A stretch of DNA of 64,000 bases from Geodermatophilus marinus (GCF_003428645.1 NZ_QVQH01000020.1:1-64000); one strand, 5' to 3'. Counted from the stretch's first letter, positions 44,203 through 54,957 are shown. Program-made: numbers and translations. Notes: generated from the letters alone by a model not told the origin.

Positions 44203-44964
44203 ATGGCAGGACGCACCACCCCGACCCTCCCGGCGCCCCGCACCCGCGCGGCGGCCGGGCGGCCGGACGCTCTCTGGGAGATGGAGCGCTCCCTGCGGCG
44301 GCGCGGGTTCGCCGCCGTCGCCGGCGCCGACGAGGCCGGCCGCGGCGCCTGCGCCGGCCCGCTGGTCGCGGCCGCCTGCGTGCTGCCCGAGGGGCGGCGC
44401 GGGCGCGTCCCCGGCCTGGCCGACTCCAAGCTGCTGACCGCCGCCGCCCGGGAGCGGGTCTACGCGGAGGTGGTCGACCGGGCCGTGGCCTGGTCGGTGG
44501 TCGTCATCCCGGTCGCCGACCTCGACGAGCGCGGCATGCACGTGACGAACCTGGAGGCGCTGCGCCGGGCGGTGTGCACCCTCGACCCCGGCGCCGACTA
44601 CGTGCTCACCGACGGTTTCGCCGTGCCCGGCCTGGCCCGGCCGACCCTGGCCGTGTGGAAGGGCGACCGGGTGGCCGCCTGCGTCGCCGCCGCCTCGGTG
44701 CTGGCCAAGGTGACGCGCGACCGCATCATGCTCGACCTGCACGAGCGCTGGCCGCAGTACGACTTCGCCGTCCACAAGGGCTACACGACCGAGGCCCACA
44801 CCGCGGCCCTCGAGCGGTTCGGGCCCTGCCCCGAGCACCGGATGCGCTTCGTCAACGTGGCCCGGGCGCTGGGCGCACACGCCGGGCGGGGGCTCCCTCC
44901 GACCGGTTCGGCCGGCATGGTCGATGATGGGTCCATGCGCCCTGCGTCCGGAGAGCCGCGATGA
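44203..44964 (+). CDS. rnhB: Ribonuclease HII
   Basis: A 253-residue enzyme that cuts RNA in RNA/DNA hybrids and at single ribonucleotides. The catalytic start GADEAGRGACAGPLVAAA (about 44-61, Asp and Glu) is intact, and ASVLAKVTRDRIM (about 165-177) holds the last catalytic Asp. N- and C-terminal extensions are poorly conserved. TACTGT sits 9 nt before the ATG and could be its -10. It overlaps the DUF2469 gene (ATGA), the conserved actinobacterial pair. Confidence 0.95.
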   Translation: MAGRTTPTLPAPRTRAAAGRPDALWEMERSLRRRGFAAVAGADEAGRGACAGPLVAAACVLPEGRRGRVPGLADSKLLTAAARERVYAEVVDRAVAWSVVVIPVADLDERGMHVTNLEALRRAVCTLDPGADYVLTDGFAVPGLARPTLAVWKGDRVAACVAAASVLAKVTRDRIMLDLHERWPQYDFAVHKGYTTEAHTAALERFGPCPEHRMRFVNVARALGAHAGRGLPPTGSAGMVDDGSMRPASGEPR

Positions 44965-45281
44965 GCAGCGAGGACCTGGAGAAGTACGAGACCGAGATGG
45001 AGCTGCAGCTCTATCGCGAGTACCGGGACATCGTCCGCCAGTTCACCTACGTGGTCGAGACCGAGCGGCGCTTCTACCTGGCCAACGCCGTCGACCTGCA
45101 GGTGCGCGAGGCGGGGGGCGAGGTGTACTTCGAGCTCAAGCTCTCCGACGCGTGGGTGTGGGACATGTACCGGCCGGCCCGCTTCGTCCGCAACGTGCGC
45201 GTGCTGACGTTCAAGGACGTGAACGTCGAGGAGCTCGACAAGCCCGACCTCGAGCTGCCCGACGGCCCGCGCCTGCCCTGA
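44961..45281 (+). CDS. DUF2469 family protein
   Basis: A 106-residue conserved actinobacterial protein: MSSEDLEKYETEMELQLYREYRD, then YVVETERRFYLANAVDLQVR and YFELKLSDAWVWDMYRPARFV. It is acidic and probably soluble. Function unknown; its nearly invariant position after rnhB suggests a link to it, but this is inference. The ATG start overlaps the rnhB stop. Confidence 0.9.
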   Translation: MSSEDLEKYETEMELQLYREYRDIVRQFTYVVETERRFYLANAVDLQVREAGGEVYFELKLSDAWVWDMYRPARFVRNVRVLTFKDVNVEELDKPDLELPDGPRLP

Positions 45282-45409
45282 TCCCCGCACGCCCGGCAGG
45301 CTGCCACCGGCCGGGGGCGGCGGGGCCGCCGCCGTCCACAGCCTGCTGACCCGTCCACAGACCCCGGCCGGGTCCCCCGGCCGCCCCGGCGGCGGCGCAC
45401 GGTCGCCCG

Positions 45410-45766
45410 GTGCCTACCGACGACCTCGGCGGCCGTGGTGAACGCATCGCGGCCGCCTACCTGACCCACCAGGGCCTGCGGGTCCTCGACCGCAACTGGC
45501 GCTGCCGCGACGGCGAGGTCGACATCGTCGCCCGCGAGGGGTCCGCGCTGGTCTTCTGCGAGGTGAAGACCCGGCGCGCCACCGGCTTCGGCCACCCCGT
45601 CGAGGCGGTGACGCCGGCCAAGCAGCGCCGGCTGCGCGTCCTCGCGCAGCGCTGGCTGGCCGCCCACGACGAGCACGCCCCCGACCTGCGCTTCGACGTG
45701 GTCGGCGTGCTGGTGCGGCAGAGCGGCCCGGCCGAGGTCACCCACCTGCGGGGGGCGTTCACGTGA
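45410..45766 (+). CDS. UPF0102/YraN family endonuclease-like protein
   Basis: A 118-residue protein of the YraN family, with the restriction-endonuclease-like core GRGERIAAAYLTHQGLRVLDRNWRC (about 8-32), GEVDIVAREGSALVFCEVKTR (about 35-55, the D-ExK nuclease motif) and a C-terminal FDVVGVL strand. Activity is unproven in the family. The GTG at 45410 follows a 128-nt spacer. It overlaps comM by GTGA, a conserved arrangement with dprA. Confidence 0.88.
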   Translation: MPTDDLGGRGERIAAAYLTHQGLRVLDRNWRCRDGEVDIVAREGSALVFCEVKTRRATGFGHPVEAVTPAKQRRLRVLAQRWLAAHDEHAPDLRFDVVGVLVRQSGPAEVTHLRGAFT

Positions 45767-47283
45767 CGCTCGCCCGCACGTGGTCGGTCGGCCTCGCCGG
45801 GGTGCAGGGGGCGATGGTCGAGGTCGAGGTGGACATGTCCGCCGGGGTGCCCGGCGTCGTCCTCGTCGGGTTGCCCGATGCCGTCGTCCGCCAGTCGGTG
45901 GACCGCGTCCGGGCGGCGGTGGTCAACACGGGCGCGCGGTGGCCGCTGCGGCGCATCACCATCGGGCTGTCCCCGGCCGCCATGCCCAAGCAGGGCAGCG
46001 GCTTCGACCTGGCGCTGGCCGCGGCGGTCCTGGCCGCCGACGGGGCGGTGCCGGCCGCGGCGCTCGACCACCTGGTGCTCCTCGGCGAGCTGGGGCTCGA
46101 CGGCTCGGTGCGCGCGGTCCGCGGGGTGCTCCCGGCCGTGCTCGCCGCCGTGCGCACGGGCCACCCCGCGGTCGTGGTCCCGGCGGGCAACGCCGACGAG
46201 GCGGCCCTGGTCGACGGCGTCGAGGTCCTCCCCGCCGCGACGCTCGCCGACGTGGTCGCGCACCTCACCGGCCGCGCACCGCTGGTCCGGCACCACCGGG
46301 TCCGGGTCCCGCCGCCGCCACCGGGGCCCGACCTCGGCGACGTCCTCGGCCAGGCGGCCGGGCGGCGCGCGGTGGAGGTCGCCGCGGCCGGCGGCCACCA
46401 CCTGTTCCTCTCCGGCCCGCCCGGGGCCGGGAAGACCATGCTCGCCGAACGGCTGCCGGGGCTGCTCCCGCCGCTCGACGAGGCCGCGGCCCTGGAGGTG
46501 ACCGCGATCCACTCGGTGGCCGGCACCCTGCCGCCGGGGGCCCCGCTGGTGACCCGGCCGACGTTCGAGGCCCCGCACCACTCGGCCACGACGGCCGCGC
46601 TGGTCGGGGGCGGGTCGGGCCCGATCCGGCCCGGCGCGCTCTGCCGGGCGCACCGCGGCGTGCTCTTCCTCGACGAGGCGCCGGAGTTCCCCCGCGCCGT
46701 GCTCGACACGCTCCGCCAGCCCCTCGAGCGGGGTGAGGTGACCATCGCGCGGGCGCGGTCCGCGGCCACCTTCCCGTGCCGCGCGCAGCTGGTGCTCGCG
46801 GCCAACCCCTGCCCGTGTGCCTCCGCCGCCGGCGACACCGCCTGCACCTGCAGCCCGCTGGAGCGCCGCCGCTACCGCGCCCGGCTCTCCGGGCCGCTGC
46901 TCGACCGCGTCGACCTGCGCGTCGACCTGCCCCCGGTGACCCGCGCGGCGTGGCTGGACGGCGTCGCGGCGCCGGAGCCGACCGCCGTCGTCGCTCGCCG
47001 CGTGTCCGCGGCCCGGTCGGCCGCGGGGGAGCGGCTGCGCGGCACGGGGCTGCACCTGAACAGCGAGGTCCCGGGCCGTCTGCTGCGGGAGCGGTGGGCG
47101 CCGCCCCGGCGGGCGCTCGCGCTGGCCGAGCGGGCGTTGGAGCGCGGCGCGCTGTCCGTCCGCGGGCTGGACCGCGTCCTGCGGGTCGCGTGGACGCTGG
47201 CCGACCTGGCCGGCCGCCCGGTGCCCGACCCCGACGACGTCGCCGAGGCCCTGGGGATGCGGCTGCAGCGGGCCGCCGCGTGA
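45763..47283 (+). CDS. comM: YifB/ComM family Mg-chelatase-like AAA+ ATPase
   Basis: A 506-residue AAA+ protein. An N-terminal ChlI-like region starts [26 protein letters not shown]-like, Walker A is [15 protein letters not shown] (about 218-232), Walker B is [14 protein letters not shown] (about 300-313), and a C-terminal magnesium-chelatase lid has [18 protein letters not shown] zinc-like cysteines. ComM helicase promotes branch migration during transformation in Gram-negatives; in actinobacteria the role is unproven. It overlaps yraN and dprA by 4 bases each. Confidence 0.9.
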   Translation: MTLARTWSVGLAGVQGAMVEVEVDMSAGVPGVVLVGLPDAVVRQSVDRVRAAVVNTGARWPLRRITIGLSPAAMPKQGSGFDLALAAAVLAADGAVPAAALDHLVLLGELGLDGSVRAVRGVLPAVLAAVRTGHPAVVVPAGNADEAALVDGVEVLPAATLADVVAHLTGRAPLVRHHRVRVPPPPPGPDLGDVLGQAAGRRAVEVAAAGGHHLFLSGPPGAGKTMLAERLPGLLPPLDEAAALEVTAIHSVAGTLPPGAPLVTRPTFEAPHHSATTAALVGGGSGPIRPGALCRAHRGVLFLDEAPEFPRAVLDTLRQPLERGEVTIARARSAATFPCRAQLVLAANPCPCASAAGDTACTCSPLERRRYRARLSGPLLDRVDLRVDLPPVTRAAWLDGVAAPEPTAVVARRVSAARSAAGERLRGTGLHLNSEVPGRLLRERWAPPRRALALAERALERGALSVRGLDRVLRVAWTLADLAGRPVPDPDDVAEALGMRLQRAAA

Positions 47284-48566
47284 GCGCCGGACCCTCGCTC
47301 GACGAGGCCCTGGAGGAGGCCTCGGTCGGTGCCTCGGTCACGGTGTCCGGGCCGGCAACCGCGACCGGCCTGCGCCGTGCACGGGCCTGGCTGACCCGGG
47401 CCGCCGAGCCCGGCAGCGTGGCCTTCTGGCGCTTCGTCGACGAGTGGGGGCCGGTCGAGGCGGTGCGCCGGCTGCGGGCCGGCTCGGCACCCGACGCCGT
47501 CCGCGCGCTGGTCGGTCCCCGCGCGCAGCAGGACGCCACCCTCGCGGACCTGGCGCGGGCGCAGCGGTGCGGCGCGCGGCTGGTGACCCCGGAGGACGAC
47601 GAGTGGCCGGCCCTGGGGCTGCACGCCCTGACCGTGGCGGTGGCCGAGGAGCCGGGGCAACCCCGGTACCAGTCCCCGCGCACGGTCGCGCCCGTGCCGC
47701 CGGTGGCGCTGTGGGTCCGCGGGGCGGCGCGGCTCGACGAGCTGTTCGACCGGTCGGTCGCGGTCGTCGGGGCGCGGGCGTCGAGCGCCTACGGCGAGCA
47801 CGTGGCCGGCGAGCTGGGCCACGACCTCGCCGCCCGCGGCTGGACGGTCGTCTCCGGCGGGGCCTACGGCATCGACGGCGCCGCCCACCGCGGGGCGCTG
47901 GCGGCCGGGGGGCCGACGGCGGCCGTGCTCGCCTGCGGGGTGGACCGGCCCTACCCGGAGGGGCACGGCGCCCTCTTCCACCGCATCGCCGCCGACGGGC
48001 TGCTGGTCAGCGAGTGGCCACCGGGCGCCGCCCCGCACCGGCACCGCTTCCTCGTCCGCAACCGGCTCATCGCCGCCCTGACCCGGGGCACGGTGGTGGT
48101 CGAGGCCGCCGCCCGCTCCGGGGCGCAGGCCACCGCCCGGCGCGCCGAGCGCCTCGGCCGGCCGGTCATGGTCGTGCCCGGGCCGGTCACCTCGGCGATG
48201 TCGGTGGGCTGCCACGAGCTGCTGCGCGACGAGGCGCTGCGCGCGGCGCTCGTCGCCGACGCCGCGCACGTGGTCGAGGTGGTGGGCCGGATCGGTGCCG
48301 ACCTCGCCGACCCGCCGGCCCGGCCGCAGCAGGCCCGCGACTCCCTCTCCGACGTCGCGGTGCGGGTGCTCGACGCCTGCCCGGTGCGGCGGGGGGTCAG
48401 CGCCGAGCGGCTGGCGGCGACCGCCGGCTGCGAGGTGGTGGAGGTGCTGCGGGTGCTCCCGGCGCTGGAGCTCGCCGACCTGGTGCAGTGGACCGGCACC
48501 GGCTGGCGACTCACCCCGCGCCCCGGGGGCGCGGGGGACGGGCCGGAGGGCGCCGGCGGGGGCTGA
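47280..48566 (+). CDS. dprA: DNA processing protein DprA
   Basis: A 428-residue DprA/Smf family protein that loads RecA on single-stranded DNA. The Rossmann core has [18 protein letters not shown] (about 161-178), [16 protein letters not shown] (about 196-211) and the [21 protein letters not shown] region (about 256-276). A C-terminal winged-helix domain (about 350-410) follows. The GTG overlaps the comM stop. The N-terminal extension is longer than in classical DprA. Confidence 0.93.
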   Translation: MSAGPSLDEALEEASVGASVTVSGPATATGLRRARAWLTRAAEPGSVAFWRFVDEWGPVEAVRRLRAGSAPDAVRALVGPRAQQDATLADLARAQRCGARLVTPEDDEWPALGLHALTVAVAEEPGQPRYQSPRTVAPVPPVALWVRGAARLDELFDRSVAVVGARASSAYGEHVAGELGHDLAARGWTVVSGGAYGIDGAAHRGALAAGGPTAAVLACGVDRPYPEGHGALFHRIAADGLLVSEWPPGAAPHRHRFLVRNRLIAALTRGTVVVEAAARSGAQATARRAERLGRPVMVVPGPVTSAMSVGCHELLRDEALRAALVADAAHVVEVVGRIGADLADPPARPQQARDSLSDVAVRVLDACPVRRGVSAERLAATAGCEVVEVLRVLPALELADLVQWTGTGWRLTPRPGGAGDGPEGAGGG

Positions 48567-48622
48567 GAGCGGCACCGGCGCGGCAGCTTGACCGGGCCTC
48601 GCCGCCGGCGCACGGTGCCGGC

Positions 48623-49558
48623 GTGGGGGACCGGACCGAGGAGGTGCGCGCGGCTCTCGCGCCGCCGCTGGCCGGGGCGCTGGCCGTCTACGAGGACCAC
48701 CTGCGCGCCCAGCGGGAGCTGTCCGCGCACACCGTGCGGGCCTACGTCGGTGACGTCGTCCGGCTGCTGGACCACCTGGCGCGGCGCGGGGGCGGGCGGG
48801 TCGACGACCTCGACCTGGCCACCCTGCGCAGCTGGCTGGCGCAGGGCCGCACGCGCGGGGCGAGCCGGGCCACGACCGCCCGCCGCGCCGCGGCCGCCCG
48901 CTCGTTCACCGCCTGGTTGCGCCGGGCCGGGCTCACCCCCGACGACGTGGGCCAGCGCCTGGTCAGCCCCCGGGCCCACCGCACGCTGCCCGACGTGCTC
49001 GCCCCCGACCAGGCGCGGGCGGCCGTCGAGTCGCGGGCCGGCGCCGAGGACCCGGTGGGGCTGCGCGACGCCGTCGTCCTGGAGCTGCTCTACGCCAGCG
49101 GCATCCGGGTCAGCGAGCTCGTCGGCCTCGACGTCGACGACGTCGACCGCGGCCGCCGGCTGCTGCGGGTGCTGGGCAAGGGTCGCAAGGAGCGCAGCGT
49201 GCCCTACGGGGCGCCGGCCGAGCGGGCCCTCGACGCCTGGCTGACCCGCGGCCGGCCGGTGCTGGCCACCCCCGGCTCGGGCCCGGCCCTGCTGCTCGGT
49301 CGGCGCGGGCGCCGGCTGGACCCCCGGGAGGCCCGCCGGGCGGTGCACGCCGCGGTCGCCGCCGCGCCCGGTGCGCCGGACGTCGGCCCGCACGGGCTGC
49401 GGCACTCGGCGGCCACGCACGTCCTCGAGGGCGGCGCCGACCTGCGCTCGGTGCAGGAGCTGCTCGGTCACGCCAGCCTCGCGACCACGCAGATCTACAC
49501 CCACGTCACGGTGGACCGGCTGCGCGCGGTCCACGCCCAGGCGCACCCGCGAGCCTGA
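48623..49558 (+). CDS. xerC: Tyrosine recombinase XerC
   Basis: A 311-residue site-specific recombinase that resolves chromosome dimers at dif. The N-terminal SAM-like domain holds [23 protein letters not shown] (about 23-45). The catalytic residues are visible: Arg in [12 protein letters not shown], Lys in [21 protein letters not shown], the His in LGHASLATT and the Tyr nucleophile in QIYTHVT. The GTG at 48623 gives the standard length; longer frames overlap dprA. dprA-xerC-whiG is the expected order. Confidence 0.93.
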   Translation: MGDRTEEVRAALAPPLAGALAVYEDHLRAQRELSAHTVRAYVGDVVRLLDHLARRGGGRVDDLDLATLRSWLAQGRTRGASRATTARRAAAARSFTAWLRRAGLTPDDVGQRLVSPRAHRTLPDVLAPDQARAAVESRAGAEDPVGLRDAVVLELLYASGIRVSELVGLDVDDVDRGRRLLRVLGKGRKERSVPYGAPAERALDAWLTRGRPVLATPGSGPALLLGRRGRRLDPREARRAVHAAVAAAPGAPDVGPHGLRHSAATHVLEGGADLRSVQELLGHASLATTQIYTHVTVDRLRAVHAQAHPRA

Positions 49559-49675
49559 GAGGAGTTCGGCGTCCGTCTGGGAGAGTGGCCGTGGGTGCGA
49601 TCGGCACCGGCCGCCCACCCAGTGCCCGACCACGGCCTCACCGGAGGCCCACGACCCGCCGGGGGAGCGCGAACC

Positions 49676-50467
49676 GTGCCCGAGGTCACCATCGACCGGC
49701 TCGACGAGGCCGGTGACGACACCCTGGCCGAGCTGTGGTCGCGCTACGTCGTCGACCGCGACACCGCGCTGCGCGACCGGCTGATCCTGCACTACGCGCC
49801 GCTGGTGAAGTACGTCGCCGGCCGCGTCGGCAGCGGCCTGCCCGCCCACGTCGAGCAGGCCGACCTGGTGTCCTACGGCACCTTCGGCCTCATCGACGCC
49901 ATCACCCGGTACCAGCCCTCCCGCGAGGTCAAGTTCGAGAGCTACGCGATGGCGCGCATCCGCGGCGCGATCATCGACGAGCTGCGCAGCACCGACTGGA
50001 TCCCGCGGTCGGTGCGCATGCGGGCCCGCCAGTTCGAGCGCACCGTCGCGGCGCTGGAGAGCCGGCTGCAGCGCAGCCCCAGCGACGAGGAGGTGGCCGC
50101 CGAGATGGACATGGACGTCGAGGAGGTCCGCAAGTTCCTCGGCCAGCTGTCGCTGGTCAACGTGGTGGCGCTCGACGAGCTGCTCGGGGACGACGAGGGC
50201 GGCGCCCCCCGCCTGGTCGACACGCTGCAGGACTCCAGCGCCCTGGACCCGCAGGCGATGGCCGAGCACGGCGAGGCCCGTCAGCTCCTGGCCCGGGCGG
50301 TCGAGCAGCTGCCCGAGCGCGAGAAGGTCGTCGTCAGCCTGTACTACTTCGAGGGCCTCACGCTCGCCGACATCGGCCGGGTGCTGGGCGTCACCGAGAG
50401 CCGCATCTGCCAGCTGCACACCAAGGCGGTGCTGCACCTGCGGAGCCGGCTCGCCGACATCGCGTGA
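49676..50467 (+). CDS. whiG: RNA polymerase sigma factor, WhiG/FliA family
   Basis: A 263-residue sigma factor. Region 2 holds [29 protein letters not shown] and [14 protein letters not shown] (about 23-75), region 3 [12 protein letters not shown] (about 112-123), and region 4 [35 protein letters not shown] (about 210-244). In Streptomyces WhiG directs early spore development; FliA homologues control motility genes in motile actinobacteria. Its place between xerC and rpsB matches Streptomyces. The GTG has GGGGGAG upstream. Confidence 0.93.
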   Translation: MPEVTIDRLDEAGDDTLAELWSRYVVDRDTALRDRLILHYAPLVKYVAGRVGSGLPAHVEQADLVSYGTFGLIDAITRYQPSREVKFESYAMARIRGAIIDELRSTDWIPRSVRMRARQFERTVAALESRLQRSPSDEEVAAEMDMDVEEVRKFLGQLSLVNVVALDELLGDDEGGAPRLVDTLQDSSALDPQAMAEHGEARQLLARAVEQLPEREKVVVSLYYFEGLTLADIGRVLGVTESRICQLHTKAVLHLRSRLADIA

Positions 50468-50566
50468 CGACGGCGGGGACGGCGGCCGGTAGCGACGGCG
50501 AGGCCCTCGAGCAGGCCCTGCTGCCGCGGCACCACCTCGACGACCCGTTCCCGGTCGTCGAGCACG

Positions 50567-51151
50567 TCACCGAGGTCCCGCGGGGGCTGCCGGGCTGAGC
50601 AGCGGCAGCAGCCGAACTGCGCGCGACAGCAGCGTCAGCGGGTCGAGGTAGGTCTCCCCGCGGCGCAGGCCCCAGTGCAGGCAGGCCTCGACCGGGCACC
50701 CGTCGTGCCCGGCGGCCAGGGTGCCCAGCGGCTCCCCCCGCAGCACCGCCCGGCCGGCGCCGACGAGGGCGGTCACCGGCTCGTACGTCGTCCGCAGGCC
50801 GCCGGCGTGCTCGACGCTGACCACGGGACGGCCGGCCACCATGCCCGCGAAGACCACCGTGCCGTCGCCGGCGGCGCGCACCACCCGGCCCGGTGAGCCG
50901 GCGAGGTCCACGCCCCGGTGCCCCGCCGCGTAGGGGTGCGGCAGGTCGTCGAACGGGCGCGTGACCGCGCCCTCCACCGGGCGCGTCCACGCCCCCGCCG
51001 CGGCCGCGGGGGAGGGCCGCGCCGGCTCCGCACCGGCCGCCCCGGCGGCGAGGACGGGGCCGGCGACGAGCAGGCCGACGGGGAGCAGGACGACCAGGGC
51101 CAGCCCGTGGAGGGACCGGAGCCGGACGACGCCGAGGGAGAGGGAGCGCAC
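50567..51151 (-). CDS. Secreted M23-family metallopeptidase
   Basis: A 194-residue protein with a signal peptide (about 1-40, [20 protein letters not shown]). The LytM/M23 fold has HRGVDLAG (His-x3-Asp metal ligands, about 78-85), [21 protein letters not shown] and the final HWGLRRG (about 159-165). It probably cleaves or binds peptidoglycan; the first ligand motif HxxxD and the HxH region look complete enough for activity. It converges on whiG and diverges from rpsB. The GTG start is preceded by GGGCAGG. Confidence 0.85.
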   Translation of the reverse strand: MRSLSLGVVRLRSLHGLALVVLLPVGLLVAGPVLAAGAAGAEPARPSPAAAAGAWTRPVEGAVTRPFDDLPHPYAAGHRGVDLAGSPGRVVRAAGDGTVVFAGMVAGRPVVSVEHAGGLRTTYEPVTALVGAGRAVLRGEPLGTLAAGHDGCPVEACLHWGLRRGETYLDPLTLLSRAVRLLPLLSPAAPAGPR

Positions 51152-51246
51152 CTGCCCACGGTCCGCGGGGGAGGGGGTCGGGAGGGGCCGGGCGGCGGGC
51201 CTGTGGACGGCCCCCGGGGCGCGGGTGGGGGTGCCCGCGGGACGGG

Positions 51247-51252
51247 TATGCT
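51247..51252 (+). promoter_or_regulatory. Candidate -10 for rpsB
   Basis: TATGCT lies about 190 nt before rpsB in the divergent spacer from the M23 gene. The long G+C-rich leader that follows (to 51444) has no reading frame I would support. It could hold an S2 autoregulatory structure, which is known for rpsB in other bacteria, but I see no specific match. Confidence 0.4.
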
Positions 51253-51444
51253 GTCCGGTGCGGCCCGCTCCGGCGGGTCGACTTCGCGCGTCCTCCCCCG
51301 CCGGTCGGCGGGGCGGTCGTCACCTCGGTCCCTGCGGGGTTCGTGACGCCGCAGGACGCCAGGGCGGGCCACCACCCCGGTGCCCGCGTCAACCGAGGAG
51401 CGCGGCCGCCCGGCGGCCGCGCGCGTACAGAGAGGCTGCGCACC

Positions 51445-52401
51445 ATGGCAGTCGTCAGCATGAAGCAGCTGCTCGACAGCGGCGTCCACTTCGGGCACCA
51501 GACCCGTCGCTGGAACCCGAAGATGAAGCGGTTCATCTTCACCGAGCGCAACGGCATCTACATCATCGACCTGCAGCAGACGCTCGGGTACATCGACAAC
51601 GCCTACGAGTTCGTCAAGCAGACGGTCGCGCACGGCGGCACGATCCTGTTCATCGGCACCAAGCGCCAGGCGCAGGAGGTCATCGCCGAGCAGGCGCAGC
51701 GGGTCGGCATGCCCTACGTCAACCAGCGCTGGCTGGGCGGCATGCTCACCAACTTCCAGACCGTGCACAAGCGGCTGCAGCGGCTGAAGGAGCTCGAGGA
51801 CATGGAGCAGACCGGCGTGATGGCCAGTCTCTCCAAGAAGGAGACCCTCGGCCTGACCCGCGAGAAGGCCAAGCTGGAGCGCAGCCTCGGCGGTATCCGG
51901 GACATGCAGAAGGTCCCCAGCGCCGTCTGGGTCGTCGACACCAAGAAGGAGCACATCGCCGTCGGCGAGGCACGCAAGCTGGGCATCCCGGTCGTCGCGA
52001 TCCTCGACACCAACTGCGACCCGGACGAGGTCGACTACAAGATCCCGGGCAACGACGACGCGATCCGCAGCGCCGCCCTGCTCACCCGCGTGGTCGCCGA
52101 CGCCGTCGCCGAGGGTCTGATGGCCCGCTCGGCGGCGCAGGCCAACGCCGGGCGCGCGGACGGCGAGGCGCCGGCCATCGGCGGCGACGAGCCGCTGGCC
52201 GACTGGGAGCGCGAGCTGCTGACCGGTCAGCAGGACGCCGCCCAGGAGGCCGCCGCGCAGGACGCCGCCGTGCAGGCCGAGCCGCTGCCGGAGACCCCCG
52301 CCGCCGCGCCCGAGGTGACCGCCGACGAGGTCGCCCCGGTCGAGGGCGTGCCCGCGACCGGCGACACGACCACCGGCACCCAGGGCGCCCAGAACGCGTA
52401 A
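51445..52401 (+). CDS. rpsB: 30S ribosomal protein S2
   Basis: A 318-residue protein. Canonical S2 covers residues 1-235: [29 protein letters not shown] and [15 protein letters not shown] are family hallmarks. An Ala/Glu/Pro/Thr-rich acidic extension of about 75 residues follows, as in other actinobacteria. The ATG has GAGAGG upstream. It is followed without gap by hairpin element B, and then tsf. Confidence 0.97.
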   Translation: MAVVSMKQLLDSGVHFGHQTRRWNPKMKRFIFTERNGIYIIDLQQTLGYIDNAYEFVKQTVAHGGTILFIGTKRQAQEVIAEQAQRVGMPYVNQRWLGGMLTNFQTVHKRLQRLKELEDMEQTGVMASLSKKETLGLTREKAKLERSLGGIRDMQKVPSAVWVVDTKKEHIAVGEARKLGIPVVAILDTNCDPDEVDYKIPGNDDAIRSAALLTRVVADAVAEGLMARSAAQANAGRADGEAPAIGGDEPLADWERELLTGQQDAAQEAAAQDAAVQAEPLPETPAAAPEVTADEVAPVEGVPATGDTTTGTQGAQNA

Positions 52402-52457
52402 GGACCCTGCTGCCCCCCACGCCTCGCACGCTCGGCGCGGGGCCCTGCAGCAGGGCC
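52402..52457 (+). repeat. Hairpin element B (rpsB-tsf spacer)
   Basis: Starts at the first base after the rpsB TAA. Arms CCCTGCTGC (52405-52413) and GCAGCAGGG (52447-52455) pair perfectly, extended by GG/CC across a single bulged A. The inner stem CCACGCC/GGCGCGG has the A-C mismatch, and the loop is TCGCACGCTC. Span 56 nt. It could attenuate read-through from rpsB into tsf, which has its own RBS 25 nt later. Confidence 0.78.
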
Positions 52458-52482
52458 GGACCTGACACCAGAGAGAAGAGAC

Positions 52483-53298
52483 ATGGCTGACTTCACCGCG
52501 GCCGACGTCAAGCGTCTCCGCGACGCCACCGGCGCCGGCATGATGGACTGCAAGAAGGCGCTCACCGAGGCCGAGGGCGACTACGACAAGGCCGTCGAGC
52601 TGCTGCGCATCAAGGGCGCCAAGGACGTCGGCAAGCGCCTGGAGCGCTCGACGACCAACGGCGTCGTCGTCAGCAGGGACGGCGCCCTGCTCGAGCTCGA
52701 CTGCGAGACCGACTTCGTCGCCAAGAACGCCGACTTCGTCGCACTGGCCGAGCGCCTGCTCCAGATCGGCCTGGACAGCAGGCCGGCCGACGCCGCCGGG
52801 CTGCTGGAGACCGAGGTCGACGGCCGGACCGTGGCCTCGCTGGTCGAGGGCGAGTCGGCCCGCATCGGCGAGAAGCTCGTGCTGTCGCGGTTCGTCGCCT
52901 TCGAGGGGCAGACCGCGACCTACCTGCACAAGCGCGCCACCGACCTGCCGCCGGCCATCGGTGTCGCCGTGCAGTACAGCGGCGGGTCCGAGGACGCCGC
53001 GCGCAGCCTGGCGATGCACATCGCCGCCGCGCGCCCCCGCTTCCTCTCCCGCGACGAGGTCCCGGCCGAGACCGTCGAGACCGAGCGCCGGGTCGCCGAG
53101 CAGACGGCCAAGGAGGAGGGCAAGCCCGAGCAGGCGATCACCAAGATCGTCGAGGGTCGGGTCAACGCCTACTACAAGGACTTCGTCCTGCTCGAGCAGC
53201 CGTCGATCACCGAGCCGAAGCGCACGGTCAAGCAGATCGTCGACGAGGCGGGCCTGACCGTGGAGCGCTTCGCCCGCTTCGAGGTCGGCCAGGCCTGA
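52483..53298 (+). CDS. tsf: Elongation factor Ts
   Basis: A 271-residue nucleotide-exchange factor for EF-Tu. Signature 1 is [19 protein letters not shown] (about 9-27), and the EF-Tu-contacting DFVAKNADF motif is at about 80-88. Two core subdomains and the C-terminal coiled region (about 190-240) are present. The ATG has GAGAGAAGAG upstream. rpsB-tsf-pyrH-frr is a universal cluster. Confidence 0.97.
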   Translation: MADFTAADVKRLRDATGAGMMDCKKALTEAEGDYDKAVELLRIKGAKDVGKRLERSTTNGVVVSRDGALLELDCETDFVAKNADFVALAERLLQIGLDSRPADAAGLLETEVDGRTVASLVEGESARIGEKLVLSRFVAFEGQTATYLHKRATDLPPAIGVAVQYSGGSEDAARSLAMHIAAARPRFLSRDEVPAETVETERRVAEQTAKEEGKPEQAITKIVEGRVNAYYKDFVLLEQPSITEPKRTVKQIVDEAGLTVERFARFEVGQA

Positions 53299-53313
53299 CA
53301 CCGGCGGAGCAGA

Positions 53314-53391
53314 GGACCCCGCCACCCCCGATCGGCCCCGCCGCAGGGGCCCGCGCCGCACCTGCGAGGCGCGGAGGGGGTGGCGGGGTCC
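53314..53391 (-). repeat. Hairpin element C (tsf-pyrH spacer)
   Basis: A perfect 16-bp outer stem (53314-53329 with 53376-53391; arm GGACCCCGCCACCCCC). It encloses two further hairpins: GGCCCC/GGGGCC with a 6-nt loop, and CGCGCC/GGCGCG whose loop, read on the - strand, is TCGCAGGTGC. The outer and inner helices together give a three-way junction. Loop orientation places this copy on the - strand, opposite to its neighbours. It is 15 nt after the tsf stop and is followed by CTTCTCC. Confidence 0.75.
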
Positions 53392-53521
53392 TTCTCCGTC
53401 CGGTTCCCGCGTCGGGACCGCGGGCCTGCCCGGGTACGGGAGGGGCGGCCGGTGCTCCGGGAGAACGACCAGGGGCCATGCGGCAGGATCAGGGGAACGC
53501 CGCCGAGCGAGGGAAGAACCG

Positions 53522-54307
53522 TTGACCGACACCGCCGCGCCGACCACCGCCGTCCCGCTGTCCGCGCCCAGCGCCTTCCAGCCCGCCGACGGCGCCGGCT
53601 ACACCCGCGTCCTGCTCAAACTCTCCGGCGAGGCCTTCGGCGGCGGCCGGGTGGGCGTGGACTCGGCCATCGTCCAGGGCATCGCCGAGCAGCTGGCGGC
53701 CGTCGTCCGCAGCGGCACGCAGGTCGCCGTCGTCGTCGGCGGCGGCAACTTCTTCCGCGGCGCGGAGCTCGCCGAGGCCGGGATGGACCGCCGGCAGGCC
53801 GACTACATGGGCATGCTCGGCACGGTCATGAACGCCCTGGCGCTGCAGGCGTTCTGCGAGCAGGTCGGCCTGCAGACGCGGGTGCAGACGGCGATCGAGA
53901 TGGGCCAGGTCGCCGAGCCCTACATCCCGCGCAAGGCGGTGCGGCACATGGAGAAGGGCCGCCTGGTCATCTTCGGGGCCGGCGCCGGCATGCCGTACTT
54001 CTCCACCGACACGGTGGCCGCCCAGCGGGCGCTGGAGATCGGCTGCCAGGTGCTGCTCATGGCCAAGAACGGGGTGGACGGCGTCTTCGACGACGACCCG
54101 CGCACCAACCCGGGCGCGGTGATGTACGGGGACCTCGACTACGCCACCGTGCTGGCCAAGCAGCTCAAGGTGGCCGACGCGACGGCCATCAGCCTGTGCA
54201 TGGACAACCGCATGCCGATCGTGGTCTTCAACCTGCTGCGCGACGGCAACATCGCCCGCGCCGTGGCAGGTGAGAGGATCGGGACGCTGATCAGCGACCC
54301 GGCCTGA
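53522..54307 (+). CDS. pyrH: Uridylate kinase
   Basis: A 261-residue hexameric UMP kinase. [12 protein letters not shown] (about 31-42), [14 protein letters not shown] (about 71-84), the UMP-binding [15 protein letters not shown] (about 95-109) and [17 protein letters not shown] (about 195-211) are diagnostic. It starts with TTG at 53522 with GAGGGAAG 6 nt upstream; no other start fits better. The first 28 residues are a variable extension. It is followed by frr after 72 nt. Confidence 0.95.
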   Translation: MTDTAAPTTAVPLSAPSAFQPADGAGYTRVLLKLSGEAFGGGRVGVDSAIVQGIAEQLAAVVRSGTQVAVVVGGGNFFRGAELAEAGMDRRQADYMGMLGTVMNALALQAFCEQVGLQTRVQTAIEMGQVAEPYIPRKAVRHMEKGRLVIFGAGAGMPYFSTDTVAAQRALEIGCQVLLMAKNGVDGVFDDDPRTNPGAVMYGDLDYATVLAKQLKVADATAISLCMDNRMPIVVFNLLRDGNIARAVAGERIGTLISDPA

Positions 54308-54379
54308 CCCGCGGTGCCGACGACCGGCCCGCGTCCCGTGAGACCGGCGGCTCCGCCGCTGCCCCAGGAGGAGAGACCC

Positions 54380-54937
54380 GTGATCGACGACACCCTGCTC
54401 GACGCCGAGGAGCGGATGGACAAGGCCCTGTCGGTCGCGCGCGAGGACCTCGGCTCGGTGCGCACCGGTCGCGCCGCGCCGTCGATGTTCAACAAGGTGC
54501 TGGTCGACTACTACGGCGCCCCGACACCGGTGCCGCAGATGTCGTCGATCACCGTGCCCGAGGCGCGCATGGCGGTCATCAAGCCCTACGACGTCAGCCA
54601 GCTCTCGGCGATCGAGAAGGCCATCCGCGACAGCGACCTCGGGGTCAACCCGACCAACGACGGCCAGATCATCCGCGTGGTCTTCCCGCAGCTGACCGAG
54701 GAGCGCCGCCGCGACCTGGTCAAGATGGCCCGCTCGAAGGGCGAGGACGCCAAGGTCGCGATCCGCAACATCCGGCGCCGCAGCAAGGAGGAGCTCGACC
54801 GCATCGCCAAGGACGGCGAGGCGGGGGAGGACGACGTCCGCCGCGCCGAGAAGGAGCTCGACGACCTGACCGCCAAGCACGTCGGCAGCATCGACGAGGC
54901 GGTCAAGAACAAGGAGTCCGAGCTCCTCGAGGTCTGA
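54380..54937 (+). CDS. frr: Ribosome recycling factor
   Basis: A 185-residue protein, the standard RRF length. It has [30 protein letters not shown]-type start (about 3-32), the [23 protein letters not shown] hinge region (about 88-110), and a long basic helix to the C-terminus. With EF-G it splits post-termination ribosomes. The GTG start has CAGGAGGAGAG upstream. Confidence 0.97.
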   Translation: MIDDTLLDAEERMDKALSVAREDLGSVRTGRAAPSMFNKVLVDYYGAPTPVPQMSSITVPEARMAVIKPYDVSQLSAIEKAIRDSDLGVNPTNDGQIIRVVFPQLTEERRRDLVKMARSKGEDAKVAIRNIRRRSKEELDRIAKDGEAGEDDVRRAEKELDDLTAKHVGSIDEAVKNKESELLEV

Positions 54938-54957
54938 GCGCCCCCGTCCCCCCTGCG

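Noticed and set aside
50464-50598. A 44-codon frame overlapping the whiG stop (GTGA)
   Set aside because: It overlaps the 3' end of the convergent M23 gene by 32 nt, and its translation resembles nothing I know. The GTGA may be chance.
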